This document shows, piece after piece, positions 33,655 to 41,971 of a stretch of DNA of 64,000 bases. The stretch covers positions 1 to 64,000 of the forward strand of contig JBKJQN010000084.1 in the NCBI GenBank assembly GCA_046593925.1, in the 5' to 3' direction. Each line of letters begins with the position of its first letter. Position 1 is the first letter of the stretch. The translations under genes were made by a program, and so were the position numbers. The DNA comes from JAYVYM01 sp046593925. Its GTDB lineage: Bacteria; Actinomycetota; Actinomycetes; Mycobacteriales; SCTD01. The notes under the pieces were generated by a model. The model saw only the letters and a list, made by a program, of their open reading frames with translations, was not told where the DNA came from and made no database searches.

Positions 33655-34707
33655 ATGAACAGGCGCCCGCATGCGGCGGCGACGCTCGCCCCTGCGGGGT
33701 TGACGGTGCTCGTTGTGGTCGCTGACCTGCTGAGCGGCCGCGCCATCGTCTACGAGCTGCTGTGTTCGGTCCCGCTGCTGGCGAGCCTGCTCGACCGCCC
33801 GCGCCGCGTCCTTGCCTGGGGGCTGCTGGCCGTCGGGCTCGAGGCCGCGCTGGGGCTGCGCGACGGGGCGTACTCCCCCGCCGGAGCCCTGACGGCGCAG
33901 GCCTTCCGGCTGGTCTTCACGATGGGTACGACCGCCGCGGCGATGCTGCTCAGCTCCCGGCGCATCGCGACCCTCACCCATCTCGAGCGACTCACCGAGG
34001 TGGCGCTGACCGCTCAGCAGGCCGTGCTGCGACCGCTTCCGGCAGTCGTCGGCCCCTGCCGCGTCTCGGTCAGCTACCAGGCGGCGGCGGCCGAGGCTCA
34101 GATCGGTGGCGATCTGTACGGCGCCGTCCCGCGTGCCGACGGCAGCGGGTTGTTCCTGGTCGGCGACGTGCGGGGCAAGGGGCTGCCGGCTGTGCGGCTC
34201 GCCGCCGATGTCCTTGGTGCGTTCCACTACCTCGCCGGGACCGGGTGCCCGCCGTCCGAGCTGCTGGCCGGCATGGACCGTGCCGTCGAACGCTCGGCGG
34301 GCCCGGAGGACTTCGTCACCGCGGTGCTGGTGCATGCCGTGCGGGACGCCCCCTGGACGCTGTACAACGCGGGGCACCCACCGCCCCTGGTGATGAGCTG
34401 CGGGGCGGCGCGCCTGCTCGAGCCGACCGTCCCGTCACTGCCCCTCGGCCTGGGAGCCGACCCCATGCCGCAGACCCTGCGGCTGGCGCCGGCCGGACGG
34501 TTGCTGCTCTACACCGACGGGCTTTCCGAGGCGAGGCGGCCAGCCGACGGGTCGTTCTTCCCCCTTGCGGCGGCAGCTGCGCCTGCTCTGGCGATCGAGC
34601 GCCCGGCGGAGGCACTGGCTGCGCTGCTGGGCAGCGCGGTGCGGTGGACGGGCGATCTGCTGAACGACGACGCCGCCCTCATGCTGCTGGAGGCCCGAAC
34701 AGCCTGA
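33655..34707 (+). CDS. Membrane-anchored PP2C/SpoIIE-type serine phosphatase
   Basis: 350 aa. Three to four hydrophobic helices in the first ~115 residues (LTVLVVVADLLSG, AWGLLAVGLEAALGL, LVFTMGTTAAAMLL), a coiled linker, then a SpoIIE/RsbU-type phosphatase. Metal-binding Asp residues are in GGDLYGAV, GDVRGKGLPAV, LYTDGLSEAR and DDAALMLLE. It would reset an anti-anti-sigma factor of a stress pathway. No such partner is nearby. Start ATG 33655, or GTG 33574 with 27 extra residues. Confidence 0.88.
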   Translation: MNRRPHAAATLAPAGLTVLVVVADLLSGRAIVYELLCSVPLLASLLDRPRRVLAWGLLAVGLEAALGLRDGAYSPAGALTAQAFRLVFTMGTTAAAMLLSSRRIATLTHLERLTEVALTAQQAVLRPLPAVVGPCRVSVSYQAAAAEAQIGGDLYGAVPRADGSGLFLVGDVRGKGLPAVRLAADVLGAFHYLAGTGCPPSELLAGMDRAVERSAGPEDFVTAVLVHAVRDAPWTLYNAGHPPPLVMSCGAARLLEPTVPSLPLGLGADPMPQTLRLAPAGRLLLYTDGLSEARRPADGSFFPLAAAAAPALAIERPAEALAALLGSAVRWTGDLLNDDAALMLLEARTA

Positions 34708-35415
34708 CGCACCGGCCGGCACCAAGCAGCCCGGGTTGAGGGCGTCCTTGTTTCCGGCAGCTGCCGCTCCTGTGCGCGGGCCTGGCGTGTCGCGTCCGCC
34801 AGACGGCTGGTCGCCGTGCGGGCCTGTCAGCCTTGAACGGGGCGGCGCCCGCAGTTCCGGAGGCCGGGACGGGCCGCGAGGGCTGGAGATTCGTGCATGC
34901 AGCGTCGAGTCGCCATCTCCTGCCTTGGTGGCCTTGAGCTGTCTTCTCGACCTTGGCCCGCAGTGGACGGGATCCGGGCCAACAACCTTGCGTACGTCCC
35001 CCCGAGTGGTGCAACTGGGGCTGATCTTGCTTCTGGGGTATGTCGCTCCGGAATGTGGGAGGACCACCGCGTGAGGCACTGCGGGAAGCGACCCGGGCGG
35101 CGCCGGCGGCCGTGCTCGACAAGGCCGCGTCCGCGCTGAGCGGCGTCGCGCTGCCATGGAAACCGCGGCGCACCTCCGGCAATCCGGGCCTCGCCACCCC
35201 CCGCGATTCGGTTTGGCATGGCTATTCGCCGATGGCGCAACATGGAACGCACGATGTCGCGCGCGCTCACCTTTCCCACGGGTCGCACGCAGCTCGGACC
35301 CCAGCTGCGCTTCCCAGGACTGTCGCCCGGCCTTATGCTGCCAGCGCTCGTACTCGATAAAGGCCGCTGGCACTGCGCTCGTCGCGGGCGGCCCCGGAGC
35401 TCTGAAGGGGGACCT
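34708..35415. other. Long intergenic region before glycerol dehydrogenase
   Basis: About 700 bp. No gene is supported; frames such as 35040-35360 have shadow-like composition. It should contain the promoter of the dehydrogenase gene. No repeat or hairpin stood out. Confidence 0.45.
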
Positions 35416-36561
35416 GTGGCCCAGGCAGTGCGCACGGTGATCAGTCCGGGACGGTACGTGCAGGGCAAGGGGGCCATCCACCAGCTCGGGAAGTACCTGA
35501 AGCCGCTCGGTGCGAAGCCGCTCTTCGTCGCCGACGACCTGGTGTGGGGGCTCGTCGGGCACGACATTGAGGCTTCGCTGGCTGACGTCGGCCTGCCCAC
35601 GACCCGCGAGACGTTCAAGGGTGTGCCCAGCGCACGAGAGGTGGATCGGCTGGCCCAGGTCATCAAGGACGCCGGTGCGGACGTCGCGGTCGGGGTGGGC
35701 GGCGGCAGCACGATCGACGCGGTGAAGGCCGCGGGGTTCCTCGCCGGCATCCGCTGGGCCAACTGCCCGACGGTGGCCTCCACCGACGCGCCCTGCAGCG
35801 CGCTGTCCGTGATCTACACCGAGGACGGGGAGTTCGAGGAGTACCGCTTCTTCCCGCGCAACCCCGACCTGGTCCTGGTCGACTCCCAGATCGTGGCCAA
35901 CGCGCCGGTAGCACTGCTGATCGCGGGCGTCGGGGATGCTCTGGCCACGTGGCTGGAGGCGCGCGCCACCTCGCGGTCTAACTCCACGACCATGGCCGGT
36001 GGCCTGCCCACGCTCACCGGCACCGCGCTGGCTCAGTTGAGCTGGGACGTGCTGTGGGAGAACGCCCTGCCAGCCATCGACGCTGTGCGCGATCACGAAG
36101 TGACCCCTGCGGTCGAGAAGGTCATCGAGGCCAACACGCTGCTGTCCGGTCTCGGGTTCGAGTCCGGCGGGCTGGCTGCCGCACACGCCATCCACAACGG
36201 CCTCACCGCGGTGAAGCAGACCCACGGTCTGGCGCACGGGCAGAAGGTGAACATCGGCTCGCTGACCCAGCTCGTGATGGAGGGGGCTCCCACCAGTGAC
36301 ATCCGCGACTTCATCGAGTTCACGACCCGGGTCGGACTTCCTACAACCCTCACCGAGGTGGGCCTCCGGGCCGATGACAGTGCCGCGTTGAAGACGATCG
36401 CAGACGCCTCCACCTCGGAGAACGAGACCATCCACGCCCTGCCGTTCGAGGTCCACAGCGACGACGTGGTGAGTGCCCTCCGCTCGATCGAGCGGTTCGC
36501 CGTCCGGGTCCGGCAGGACGCCAAGCTGCCCGCACCCGTGCCCTTTGTGGCACAGCACTAG
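35416..36561 (+). CDS. gldA: Glycerol dehydrogenase
   Basis: 381 aa iron/zinc-dependent dehydrogenase of the GldA type; oxidises glycerol to dihydroxyacetone with NAD+. Signatures: GRYVQGKGAIHQLG, GVGGGSTIDAVKAAGF (NAD+), STDAPCSALSVIY with metal-ligand Asp, AAHAIHNGL and GLAHGQKVN with ligand His. Start GTG 35416 follows GAAGGGGGACCT. The longer frame to 35218 has no such signal. Alone in its region, with a hairpin soon after the stop. Confidence 0.92.
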   Translation: MAQAVRTVISPGRYVQGKGAIHQLGKYLKPLGAKPLFVADDLVWGLVGHDIEASLADVGLPTTRETFKGVPSAREVDRLAQVIKDAGADVAVGVGGGSTIDAVKAAGFLAGIRWANCPTVASTDAPCSALSVIYTEDGEFEEYRFFPRNPDLVLVDSQIVANAPVALLIAGVGDALATWLEARATSRSNSTTMAGGLPTLTGTALAQLSWDVLWENALPAIDAVRDHEVTPAVEKVIEANTLLSGLGFESGGLAAAHAIHNGLTAVKQTHGLAHGQKVNIGSLTQLVMEGAPTSDIRDFIEFTTRVGLPTTLTEVGLRADDSAALKTIADASTSENETIHALPFEVHSDDVVSALRSIERFAVRVRQDAKLPAPVPFVAQH

Positions 36562-37043
36562 CTGGGGCGCCCGTAAGGCGTTGCCCTGGCAACGTTGGCT
36601 GCGGGCGCGCTTCCGCGAGCCGTCGGGACGAGCTGCCGGGCGCACCGCTGATCACCTTCTACTGCGCCTGCTACACCACCCGGACCTGAAGCAGGACGAC
36701 GAGGCCCTTGCAGACGTGCGGACCCGGCAGCAGCCTCTGCGGCCACGGCCACGGAGACGAACGTGTCACGAGCCGGTCCAGTCGCACGAGGCACCAAACG
36801 ATGGCGAGCACCACCAGATCGGGGCTCGGACCCGCTCATGAACAGCGTCTCGAGGTGTCGCTCCGCGGGCGCCTCGTAGCCAGCCCTGCTCCCCAACGAC
36901 GATGTCGAGGATCCGGAGCAGGCTGAGCGGGTGCCCGTGGGGGGTGCGGCTGTCTCCGCCGAGCTCCTCGAGTCGAGGCCGCCGTCCGACCGCCCCAGGC
37001 CCCCAGGGCGGCCGCCGGGCGCCGACGACGGCCCGGCCTGCGG
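36562..37043. other. Intergenic stretch between gldA and a lipase gene
   Basis: About 480 bp without a supportable gene. It holds a hairpin at 36579-36594 and, at 36595-36611, a 17-bp sequence identical to 18305-18321. Confidence 0.45.
36579..36594. terminator. Hairpin after gldA
   Basis: CGTTGCC-CT-GGCAACG, a perfect 7-bp stem, inside a wider GCCCG/CGGGC pairing. About 18 nt after the gldA stop; no T-run, so only a probable terminator. Confidence 0.45.
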
Positions 37044-37901
37044 TTAGGCGCAGGCCGGGCGGTAGGCGGGGTCGCCGGGTGCGGACGGCTGCGCGAGCGC
37101 GTTCCTGACGAGCTGCTGCACAACCGGGTCGTTCGGCGTCTGGTCATGCTCGATCAGGTCGGCGGGGCACAGGTTCTGGATGACGATGTTGGTCACCTGG
37201 GCGGCCGACCCGGCGAGCGCCTGGCTGGTGTACGGGGTCACCACCTCGTCGTGGGTGGTGGAGATGACCGTGTAGTACGGCCCCCTGACGGTGTCGCCGA
37301 TGGAGTTGAGCTTGGTCATGAACGGGGAACCGGCCTGCTGGTCGGCGCAGGCCTGGCAGGTCGGGTTGGCGGTGTAGGCGGGCGTCGGTACGAAGCCCGG
37401 CGGCGGCACGATCAGGCCGGCGGTCCCGTGGTTGGACGGCGCGATGCCGATCAGGGCGTGGACCTTCTTGGCGCCGCCGAGAAAGCCCATGTAGTAGCGC
37501 GGCATCATGCCGCCCTGGCTGTGCCCGACCAGGTCGACCTGCTTGGTGTTCGTCGCGGTCAGCACCTTGTCGACGAACGGTGCGAGCTGCTTGGCCGAGT
37601 CGGCCACCGGCCCGGTGGCGTCCACGCCGTTGGTCTCGCCGTAGTTCAGGGCGAAGACGCAGTAGCCGGCCTGCTTGAGGTACGGCGACATCGTCACCCA
37701 GTTCTTCGCCATGCTCTCGAAGGTGCCCTCGACCAGCACGACCGGTCGAGGGTGCGCGGCCGAGGGCCGGCAGGACCAGTCGTTTGCACCGGGCGGTGAC
37801 ACATCGGTCGTAGCGGCTGCGGCGGGAGCGGCGCCCCCGAGGAAGGCAGCGGCGGTGGCGGCGGCAACGAGCGACATACCGAGCTTGGCGAACGACGACA
37901 C
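37044..37901 (-). CDS. Secreted lipase/esterase (alpha/beta hydrolase, class 2 type)
   Basis: 285 aa. Signal peptide (AKLGMSLVAAATAAAFLGG, cleavage near APAAAA), then an alpha/beta hydrolase with the nucleophile elbow GHSQGGMMPRYY and the oxyanion loop VVLVEGTFESMAKNW. Other features are IGIAPSNHGTAGL, catalytic Asp/His region STTHDEVVTPY and a likely disulfide pair CQAC. It resembles the EstA/LipB-type secreted lipases of actinobacteria. GTG 37901 has GAGG at good spacing; ATG 37916 is the alternative. Confidence 0.85.
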   Translation of the reverse strand: MSSFAKLGMSLVAAATAAAFLGGAAPAAAATTDVSPPGANDWSCRPSAAHPRPVVLVEGTFESMAKNWVTMSPYLKQAGYCVFALNYGETNGVDATGPVADSAKQLAPFVDKVLTATNTKQVDLVGHSQGGMMPRYYMGFLGGAKKVHALIGIAPSNHGTAGLIVPPPGFVPTPAYTANPTCQACADQQAGSPFMTKLNSIGDTVRGPYYTVISTTHDEVVTPYTSQALAGSAAQVTNIVIQNLCPADLIEHDQTPNDPVVQQLVRNALAQPSAPGDPAYRPACA

Positions 37902-38033
37902 AGAGCACCTCATCATCAGCGGGCGTCAGGTGGGCGGACCCCGGGTCGACCAGCACTGGCCGGGTCCCGACGCCGGCGATGCGGGACCTTCCGGCGTCGG
38001 ACAATTACCCCGGACGCAGCGTTCCGAACCGCC

Positions 38034-38234
38034 TCACGAAGCACCGACAGATGCGCGGCCGGCCCCGCTCCCCTCACGAACGATCGGCCCTGTCCGGCGC
38101 GGGCGCCAGTCGAAGACGATGACGCCGCGGACGTTCTTGCCGGGCCTGCATGTCCTCCCGTAGGGCTCGGTGACCTGGTCGAGAGTGTGCTCCCGGGCGA
38201 TCAGCGGCCGTGGCTGGCCTACCGCACCGGCCAA
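38034..38234 (-). pseudogene. C-terminal fragment of a zinc alcohol dehydrogenase
   Basis: The frame reads LIAREHTLDQVTEPYG, then an altered section, then PGKNVRGVIVFDW. In intact zinc-dependent alcohol dehydrogenases the end is xHTLDQVxEAYxDMxxGKNxRGVIVF; the expected DMQA appears in a neighbouring frame. It is a decayed remnant with compensating shifts. No catalytic part is present. Confidence 0.5.
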
Positions 38235-38398
38235 CGGCAGCTGCGCGTAAGCCAGGATCGCGTTGGTGCTGGGCTGTCACCGCCGCACGCACCTACCCAC
38301 CGGCAGGAGGGCCCACCGCGAGTTCACACCGGCTGCCGGAAGGACCAGCCAGCTGTCGGCGATCCCCCGGGCCAGCCGGCGGCGTGCAAACGACGACC

Positions 38399-39403
38399 TC
38401 AGACCGCGCAGAGCATCGACCACAGGGCGGCGGTGAGCCGGTCGGACGACGCCGGGTCGCGGACGGCAGTACGCCAGTGCTCCGCGGTGAGACCGGGGAA
38501 GGTGTCACCCCGGCGGACGGCGATTCCAACCTCCCGCAGCCGGTCCCGGACGTACGGGTGGCCGGGGGCGCGGCACAGCAGGTACGGCGCGCGCGAGCCG
38601 GGAGCCACGGCGATGCCGAGCTCGGTGAGCCGACCCTGCAGCCGGTCCCGCTGACGGGCCATATCGCAAGCAAGCGCAGCGGCCTCCGCGACCGCACCTG
38701 GCGCGCTGCAGGCCTGGGCGGCGGCGAGCGCCGGGGTGGACACCGACCACAGCGGCTGCGCCGCCCGCAGGCCGTCAACGAGCTCAGGGGCGGCGAGCAG
38801 GTAGCCGATCCGGAGTCCGGCGAGGGCCCAGGTCTTGGTCAGGCTGCGTACGACGACCAGGCCGGGCAGGTCACCGCGCGCAGCCAGCGAACCGGCCTCG
38901 CCGGGTACGGCGTCCATGAAGGCCTCGTCCACCACGACGGTGCGGCCTGGCCGGCACAGCCGCGCGAGGTCGGTATGCAGGACCCCGGTCGGGTTGGTGG
39001 GGTTGCCGATGACGACCAGGTCGGCCTCGTCCGGCACCTGCTCCAGCAGGTACGGCGGCGGCAGCACCAGCCGGCGCACGGGAAGCCCGGTCGCCCGCAG
39101 CGCCGCCTCGGGCCCGGTGAAACCGGGGTGCACGACCAGTGGGTACCGGGGCCGTAGCGCCCGGGCGAGCAGCACGAACGCCTCGGCGGCACCCGCGGTG
39201 AGCAGCACCTCGTCCGGGTCACGACCGTGCCGCCGGGCCACCGCCGACGTCGCGGCGCGCGGGTCGGGGTAGGCGCCGAGGCGGTCCAGGCTCTCGGCCA
39301 GGACGGTACGCAGCCACGCCGGCGTCGAGCCGCGGACGTTGACGGCGAGATCGAGCAGGCCCGGCGCCAGCTCGGCGTCGCCGTGGTGGTGCAGGTCGAC
39401 CAT
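38399..39403 (-). CDS. cobC: Threonine-phosphate decarboxylase-like aminotransferase
   Basis: 334 aa PLP-dependent fold-type I enzyme: VNVRGSTPAWL, GAAEAFVLLARAL, IGNPTNPTG, VVDEAFMDA and the PLP-lysine in VVRSLTKTWALAGLRIGY. In cobalamin synthesis the family makes aminopropanol phosphate for the nucleotide loop. It begins inside the last codons of cbiX (TGATG) and is the last gene of the operon. The assignment over HisC rests on the context. Confidence 0.88.
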   Translation of the reverse strand: MVDLHHHGDAELAPGLLDLAVNVRGSTPAWLRTVLAESLDRLGAYPDPRAATSAVARRHGRDPDEVLLTAGAAEAFVLLARALRPRYPLVVHPGFTGPEAALRATGLPVRRLVLPPPYLLEQVPDEADLVVIGNPTNPTGVLHTDLARLCRPGRTVVVDEAFMDAVPGEAGSLAARGDLPGLVVVRSLTKTWALAGLRIGYLLAAPELVDGLRAAQPLWSVSTPALAAAQACSAPGAVAEAAALACDMARQRDRLQGRLTELGIAVAPGSRAPYLLCRAPGHPYVRDRLREVGIAVRRGDTFPGLTAEHWRTAVRDPASSDRLTAALWSMLCAV

Positions 39404-40341
39404 CAGTGCGGGTGCCCGTGCCCGTGCCCGTGCCCGTGCGCATGCGGCTGTGCCGGGTCGTCCGGGTGGTCGTGGGGAGTCTGCGGGGCACCGGTCTTGT
39501 CCTCGAAGCCGGGCAGGGCGACCCGGTAGGCGCAGGTGTCGCAGTTCATCCGCAGGTCCCCGCCCGAGATCTCGGCCCACCGCTCGGTGACCAGCTCCGC
39601 CAGCCGCTCCCCCGGCCCGATCAGTCCGGCGACGAAGACCCGTACGTCCGGATGCCCGTCGGCCCAGTCCAGGGCCTGCGCGACGATCCGGTCCGGCAGC
39701 ACCCCGGCGAACAGGAAGTACGGCAGGACGACGATCCGCGGGTAACCGAGCCGCCGGGCCCGCTCCAGGCCGGCCGGCACGGAGGGCTCCGCCAGGCTGA
39801 TGAACGCCGTCTCGACCGTTCCGAGGCCGCGACCCTCCAGTAGCAGCCGGGCGGTCTTGGCCACCTCGGCGTTGGCGTCCGGGTCGGTGGCGCCGCGCCC
39901 CACCAGCACGACGGCCGTCTGCGCCCACCGCTCCTGCGGTACGACAACCGACAGCCGGTCCGACAGCTCCGCGAGCAGCAGCGGGTGCGGGCCGAGCGGC
40001 CGGCCGTACCGGAACGACAGCCCCGGGTGCCGCAGCTGCTCGCGGGCCAGCGCCGCCGGGATGTCGCCCTTGCTGTGCCCGGCCGCGACCAGTACGAGGG
40101 GGACGACATCCACGCTGGTGTGGCCGGCGGCGACGAGCCGGCTGACGGCGTCCTGGATCGGCGGCGGCGCGAGCTCGAGGAAGCCGCCCTCCACATCTGC
40201 GTACGGCAGCTGCTTCGCGACACCCTCGACCAGCTCGCCGAACTGCTCGCAGCCCAGCTTGCTCTTCGTCCCGTGTCCGACGATGAGCAGCGCGGGCCTG
40301 CTCGCGCCGACGGCGGGTTCGATCGGCTCAGGTGCGCTCAT
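39403..40341 (-). CDS. cbiX: Sirohydrochlorin cobaltochelatase with His-rich tail
   Basis: 312 aa, two-domain CbiX that inserts cobalt into sirohydrochlorin. First domain LLIVGHGTKSKLG with catalytic His, and PLVLVAAGHSKGDIP; second domain VVLVGRGATDPDA and LPYFLFAGVLPDRI. The C-terminus ends HAHGHGHGHGHPH, a metal-binding tail encoded by a GTGCCC hexamer run (39411-39440), likely for cobalt or nickel storage. Early cobalt insertion implies the oxygen-independent branch of the pathway. 144 bp separate it from cobH, the only real gap in the operon. Confidence 0.92.
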   Translation of the reverse strand: MSAPEPIEPAVGASRPALLIVGHGTKSKLGCEQFGELVEGVAKQLPYADVEGGFLELAPPPIQDAVSRLVAAGHTSVDVVPLVLVAAGHSKGDIPAALAREQLRHPGLSFRYGRPLGPHPLLLAELSDRLSVVVPQERWAQTAVVLVGRGATDPDANAEVAKTARLLLEGRGLGTVETAFISLAEPSVPAGLERARRLGYPRIVVLPYFLFAGVLPDRIVAQALDWADGHPDVRVFVAGLIGPGERLAELVTERWAEISGGDLRMNCDTCAYRVALPGFEDKTGAPQTPHDHPDDPAQPHAHGHGHGHGHPH

Positions 40342-40485
40342 GGCGCCGAGTCTGCCCGAGCCGGGCCGATCGGGCGCACCCGCAGCGGGCTGGACCGAAC
40401 ACCGACGTCGCGCGCCGGTCAGGCCGGCCGGCCATCACCTCGGAACGGTAGGTGGCCGGCGAGGTGGCGGAGTTCTCCACGATGG

Positions 40486-41055
40486 TCAGGGGGCGTAGAG
40501 CAGGGCGTTGAGGGCGGCGGCGGCGACGGCCGAGCCGCCCTTCTCGCTGATGTTGGACACCTGCGGCAGCCCGCTCGCACGCAGCGCCGCCTTGCTCTCG
40601 GCGGCGCCGACGAAACCGACCGGCAGGCCGACCACCAGGGCCGGCTGGACGTCCAGCAGGATCAGCTCGGACAGCGCCGTCGGCGCGCAGCCCACCACCC
40701 ATACGGCGCCGGGCCCGACCTCGGAGAACGCCAGCCGCACCGCAGCCGCCGACCGGGTCCGGCCCTGTTCGGCACGAGCCGGACCGAGCCGGCAGACGAC
40801 TTCGCGGGCCGTGATCCCGGCGGCCACCATCTGCACGTCGGCGACGACCGGCGCACCGGCCAGGAGGGCCTCGCACCCGCTTTGCAGCGCGGCTTCGTCA
40901 CAGACCAGGTCGTCGACGTAGCCGAGGTCGGCACTGGCGTGCACCACCCGCTCGGTGACGGCCCGTACCAGCGGGGTGAGGTGGCTGAGGTCCACCCGGG
41001 AGCGCAGGACGGCGAACGACTGCTGCTCGATGGGGTGGACGGCAGGCCGGCTCAT
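40486..41055 (-). CDS. cobH: Precorrin-8X / cobalt-precorrin-8 methylmutase
   Basis: 189 aa. Moves the methyl from C11 to C12 to give (hydrogeno)cobyrinic acid. Signatures: HPIEQQSFAVLRSRVDLS with active His, GAPVVADVQMVAAGI, VGLPVGFVGAAESK and GGSAVAAAALNALL. ATG start overlaps the cobA stop (ATGA). Confidence 0.93.
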   Translation of the reverse strand: MSRPAVHPIEQQSFAVLRSRVDLSHLTPLVRAVTERVVHASADLGYVDDLVCDEAALQSGCEALLAGAPVVADVQMVAAGITAREVVCRLGPARAEQGRTRSAAAVRLAFSEVGPGAVWVVGCAPTALSELILLDVQPALVVGLPVGFVGAAESKAALRASGLPQVSNISEKGGSAVAAAALNALLYAP

Positions 41056-41801
41056 CCGAACCACTCCAACTTCTCGCGCAGTCGCACGACCTCCCCGACG
41101 ACCGTGGCGACGGGGGCCGACAGGCCGGCCGCAGCGACGTCGGCGGCCAGCGACGCCAGCGTGCCCACGACCACCCGCTGCTGCGGTGTGGTGCCCTGCT
41201 CGATGCACGCGGCCGGCGTACGCGGGTCGCGGCCGTGCCGCACAAGGCCGTCGGTGAGCAGCCGCAGCCGGTCGTGGCCCATCAGGATGACGAGCGTGCC
41301 GGGACCCTGCGCGAGCGCCTGCCACCGCACCCGGCTGGCCGGGTCGTCGGGGTCGAGGTGACCGGTGACGATGCAGACGTCCTGGGTGTAGCCGCGCGCG
41401 GTGACCGGGATCCCGGCGTACGCGGGCACGGCCACCGCACTGCTCACGCCGGGGACGACCTGGAAGCCGATGCCGGCGTCGACGAGCGCCTCGGCCTCCT
41501 CGCTGCCGCGGCCGAACACGAACGGGTCGCCGCCCTTCAGGCGCACCACCCGGCGACCGGCCCGGGCGTACGCCACGAGCTGAGCGTTGATCTCGTCCTG
41601 GCGCGGCGCGGTGCCCGTCCAGCTGGTCTTGCCGACATCGACGACCTGCGCGCCGGGGCGTACGTGCGCAAGCACCTCCTTCGCGACCAGCCGATCCACC
41701 AGCACGACGTCGGCCTCGCCGAGCAGCTGCGCGGCCTTCAGCGTGAGCAGCCCCGGGTCGCCGGGGCCGGCTCCGACCAGCGCGACGGTGCCGGGGGTCA
41801 C
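41052..41801 (-). CDS. cobA: Uroporphyrinogen-III C-methyltransferase
   Basis: 249 aa SAM-dependent methylase that makes precorrin-2. Signatures: ALVGAGPGDPGLLTLKAAQ, VVRLKGGDPFVFGRG, VVPGVSSAVAVPAYAGIP. GTG overlaps the ferredoxin stop by 4 nt. It commits uroporphyrinogen to the corrin and siroheme branch. Unfused to HemD or to a CysG-like dehydrogenase/chelatase module. Confidence 0.93.
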   Translation of the reverse strand: MTPGTVALVGAGPGDPGLLTLKAAQLLGEADVVLVDRLVAKEVLAHVRPGAQVVDVGKTSWTGTAPRQDEINAQLVAYARAGRRVVRLKGGDPFVFGRGSEEAEALVDAGIGFQVVPGVSSAVAVPAYAGIPVTARGYTQDVCIVTGHLDPDDPASRVRWQALAQGPGTLVILMGHDRLRLLTDGLVRHGRDPRTPAACIEQGTTPQQRVVVGTLASLAADVAAAGLSAPVATVVGEVVRLREKLEWFG

Positions 41802-41971
41802 GGCCGCCGCTCCAGGATCGCGTCGGCGGGGCACACCTCGACGCACTCGCCGCAGGAGGTGCACCGGTCTTCGCGTACGACCAGCGGCAGCGACGCGATG
41901 ATGGCGTGCTCCGGGCAGGTGAGCAGGCACGCGCCGCACGCCGTGCAGGAATCCAGGACGAGGTAGCTCAC
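41798..41971 (-). CDS. Small 2[4Fe-4S] ferredoxin-like protein
   Basis: 57 aa with two clusters of CxxCxxCxxxCP: CTACGACLLTCP and CTSCGECVEVCP. A bacterial ferredoxin inside a cobalamin operon suggests it supplies electrons to a step here, possibly ring contraction or a reductase. GTG overlaps the previous stop, and its own stop overlaps cobA. Confidence 0.9.
   Translation of the reverse strand: MSYLVLDSCTACGACLLTCPEHAIIASLPLVVREDRCTSCGECVEVCPADAILERRP

Noticed and set aside
35040..35360. ORF in the gap before gldA
   Set aside because: No ribosome-binding site, shadow-like composition and no recognised sequence.
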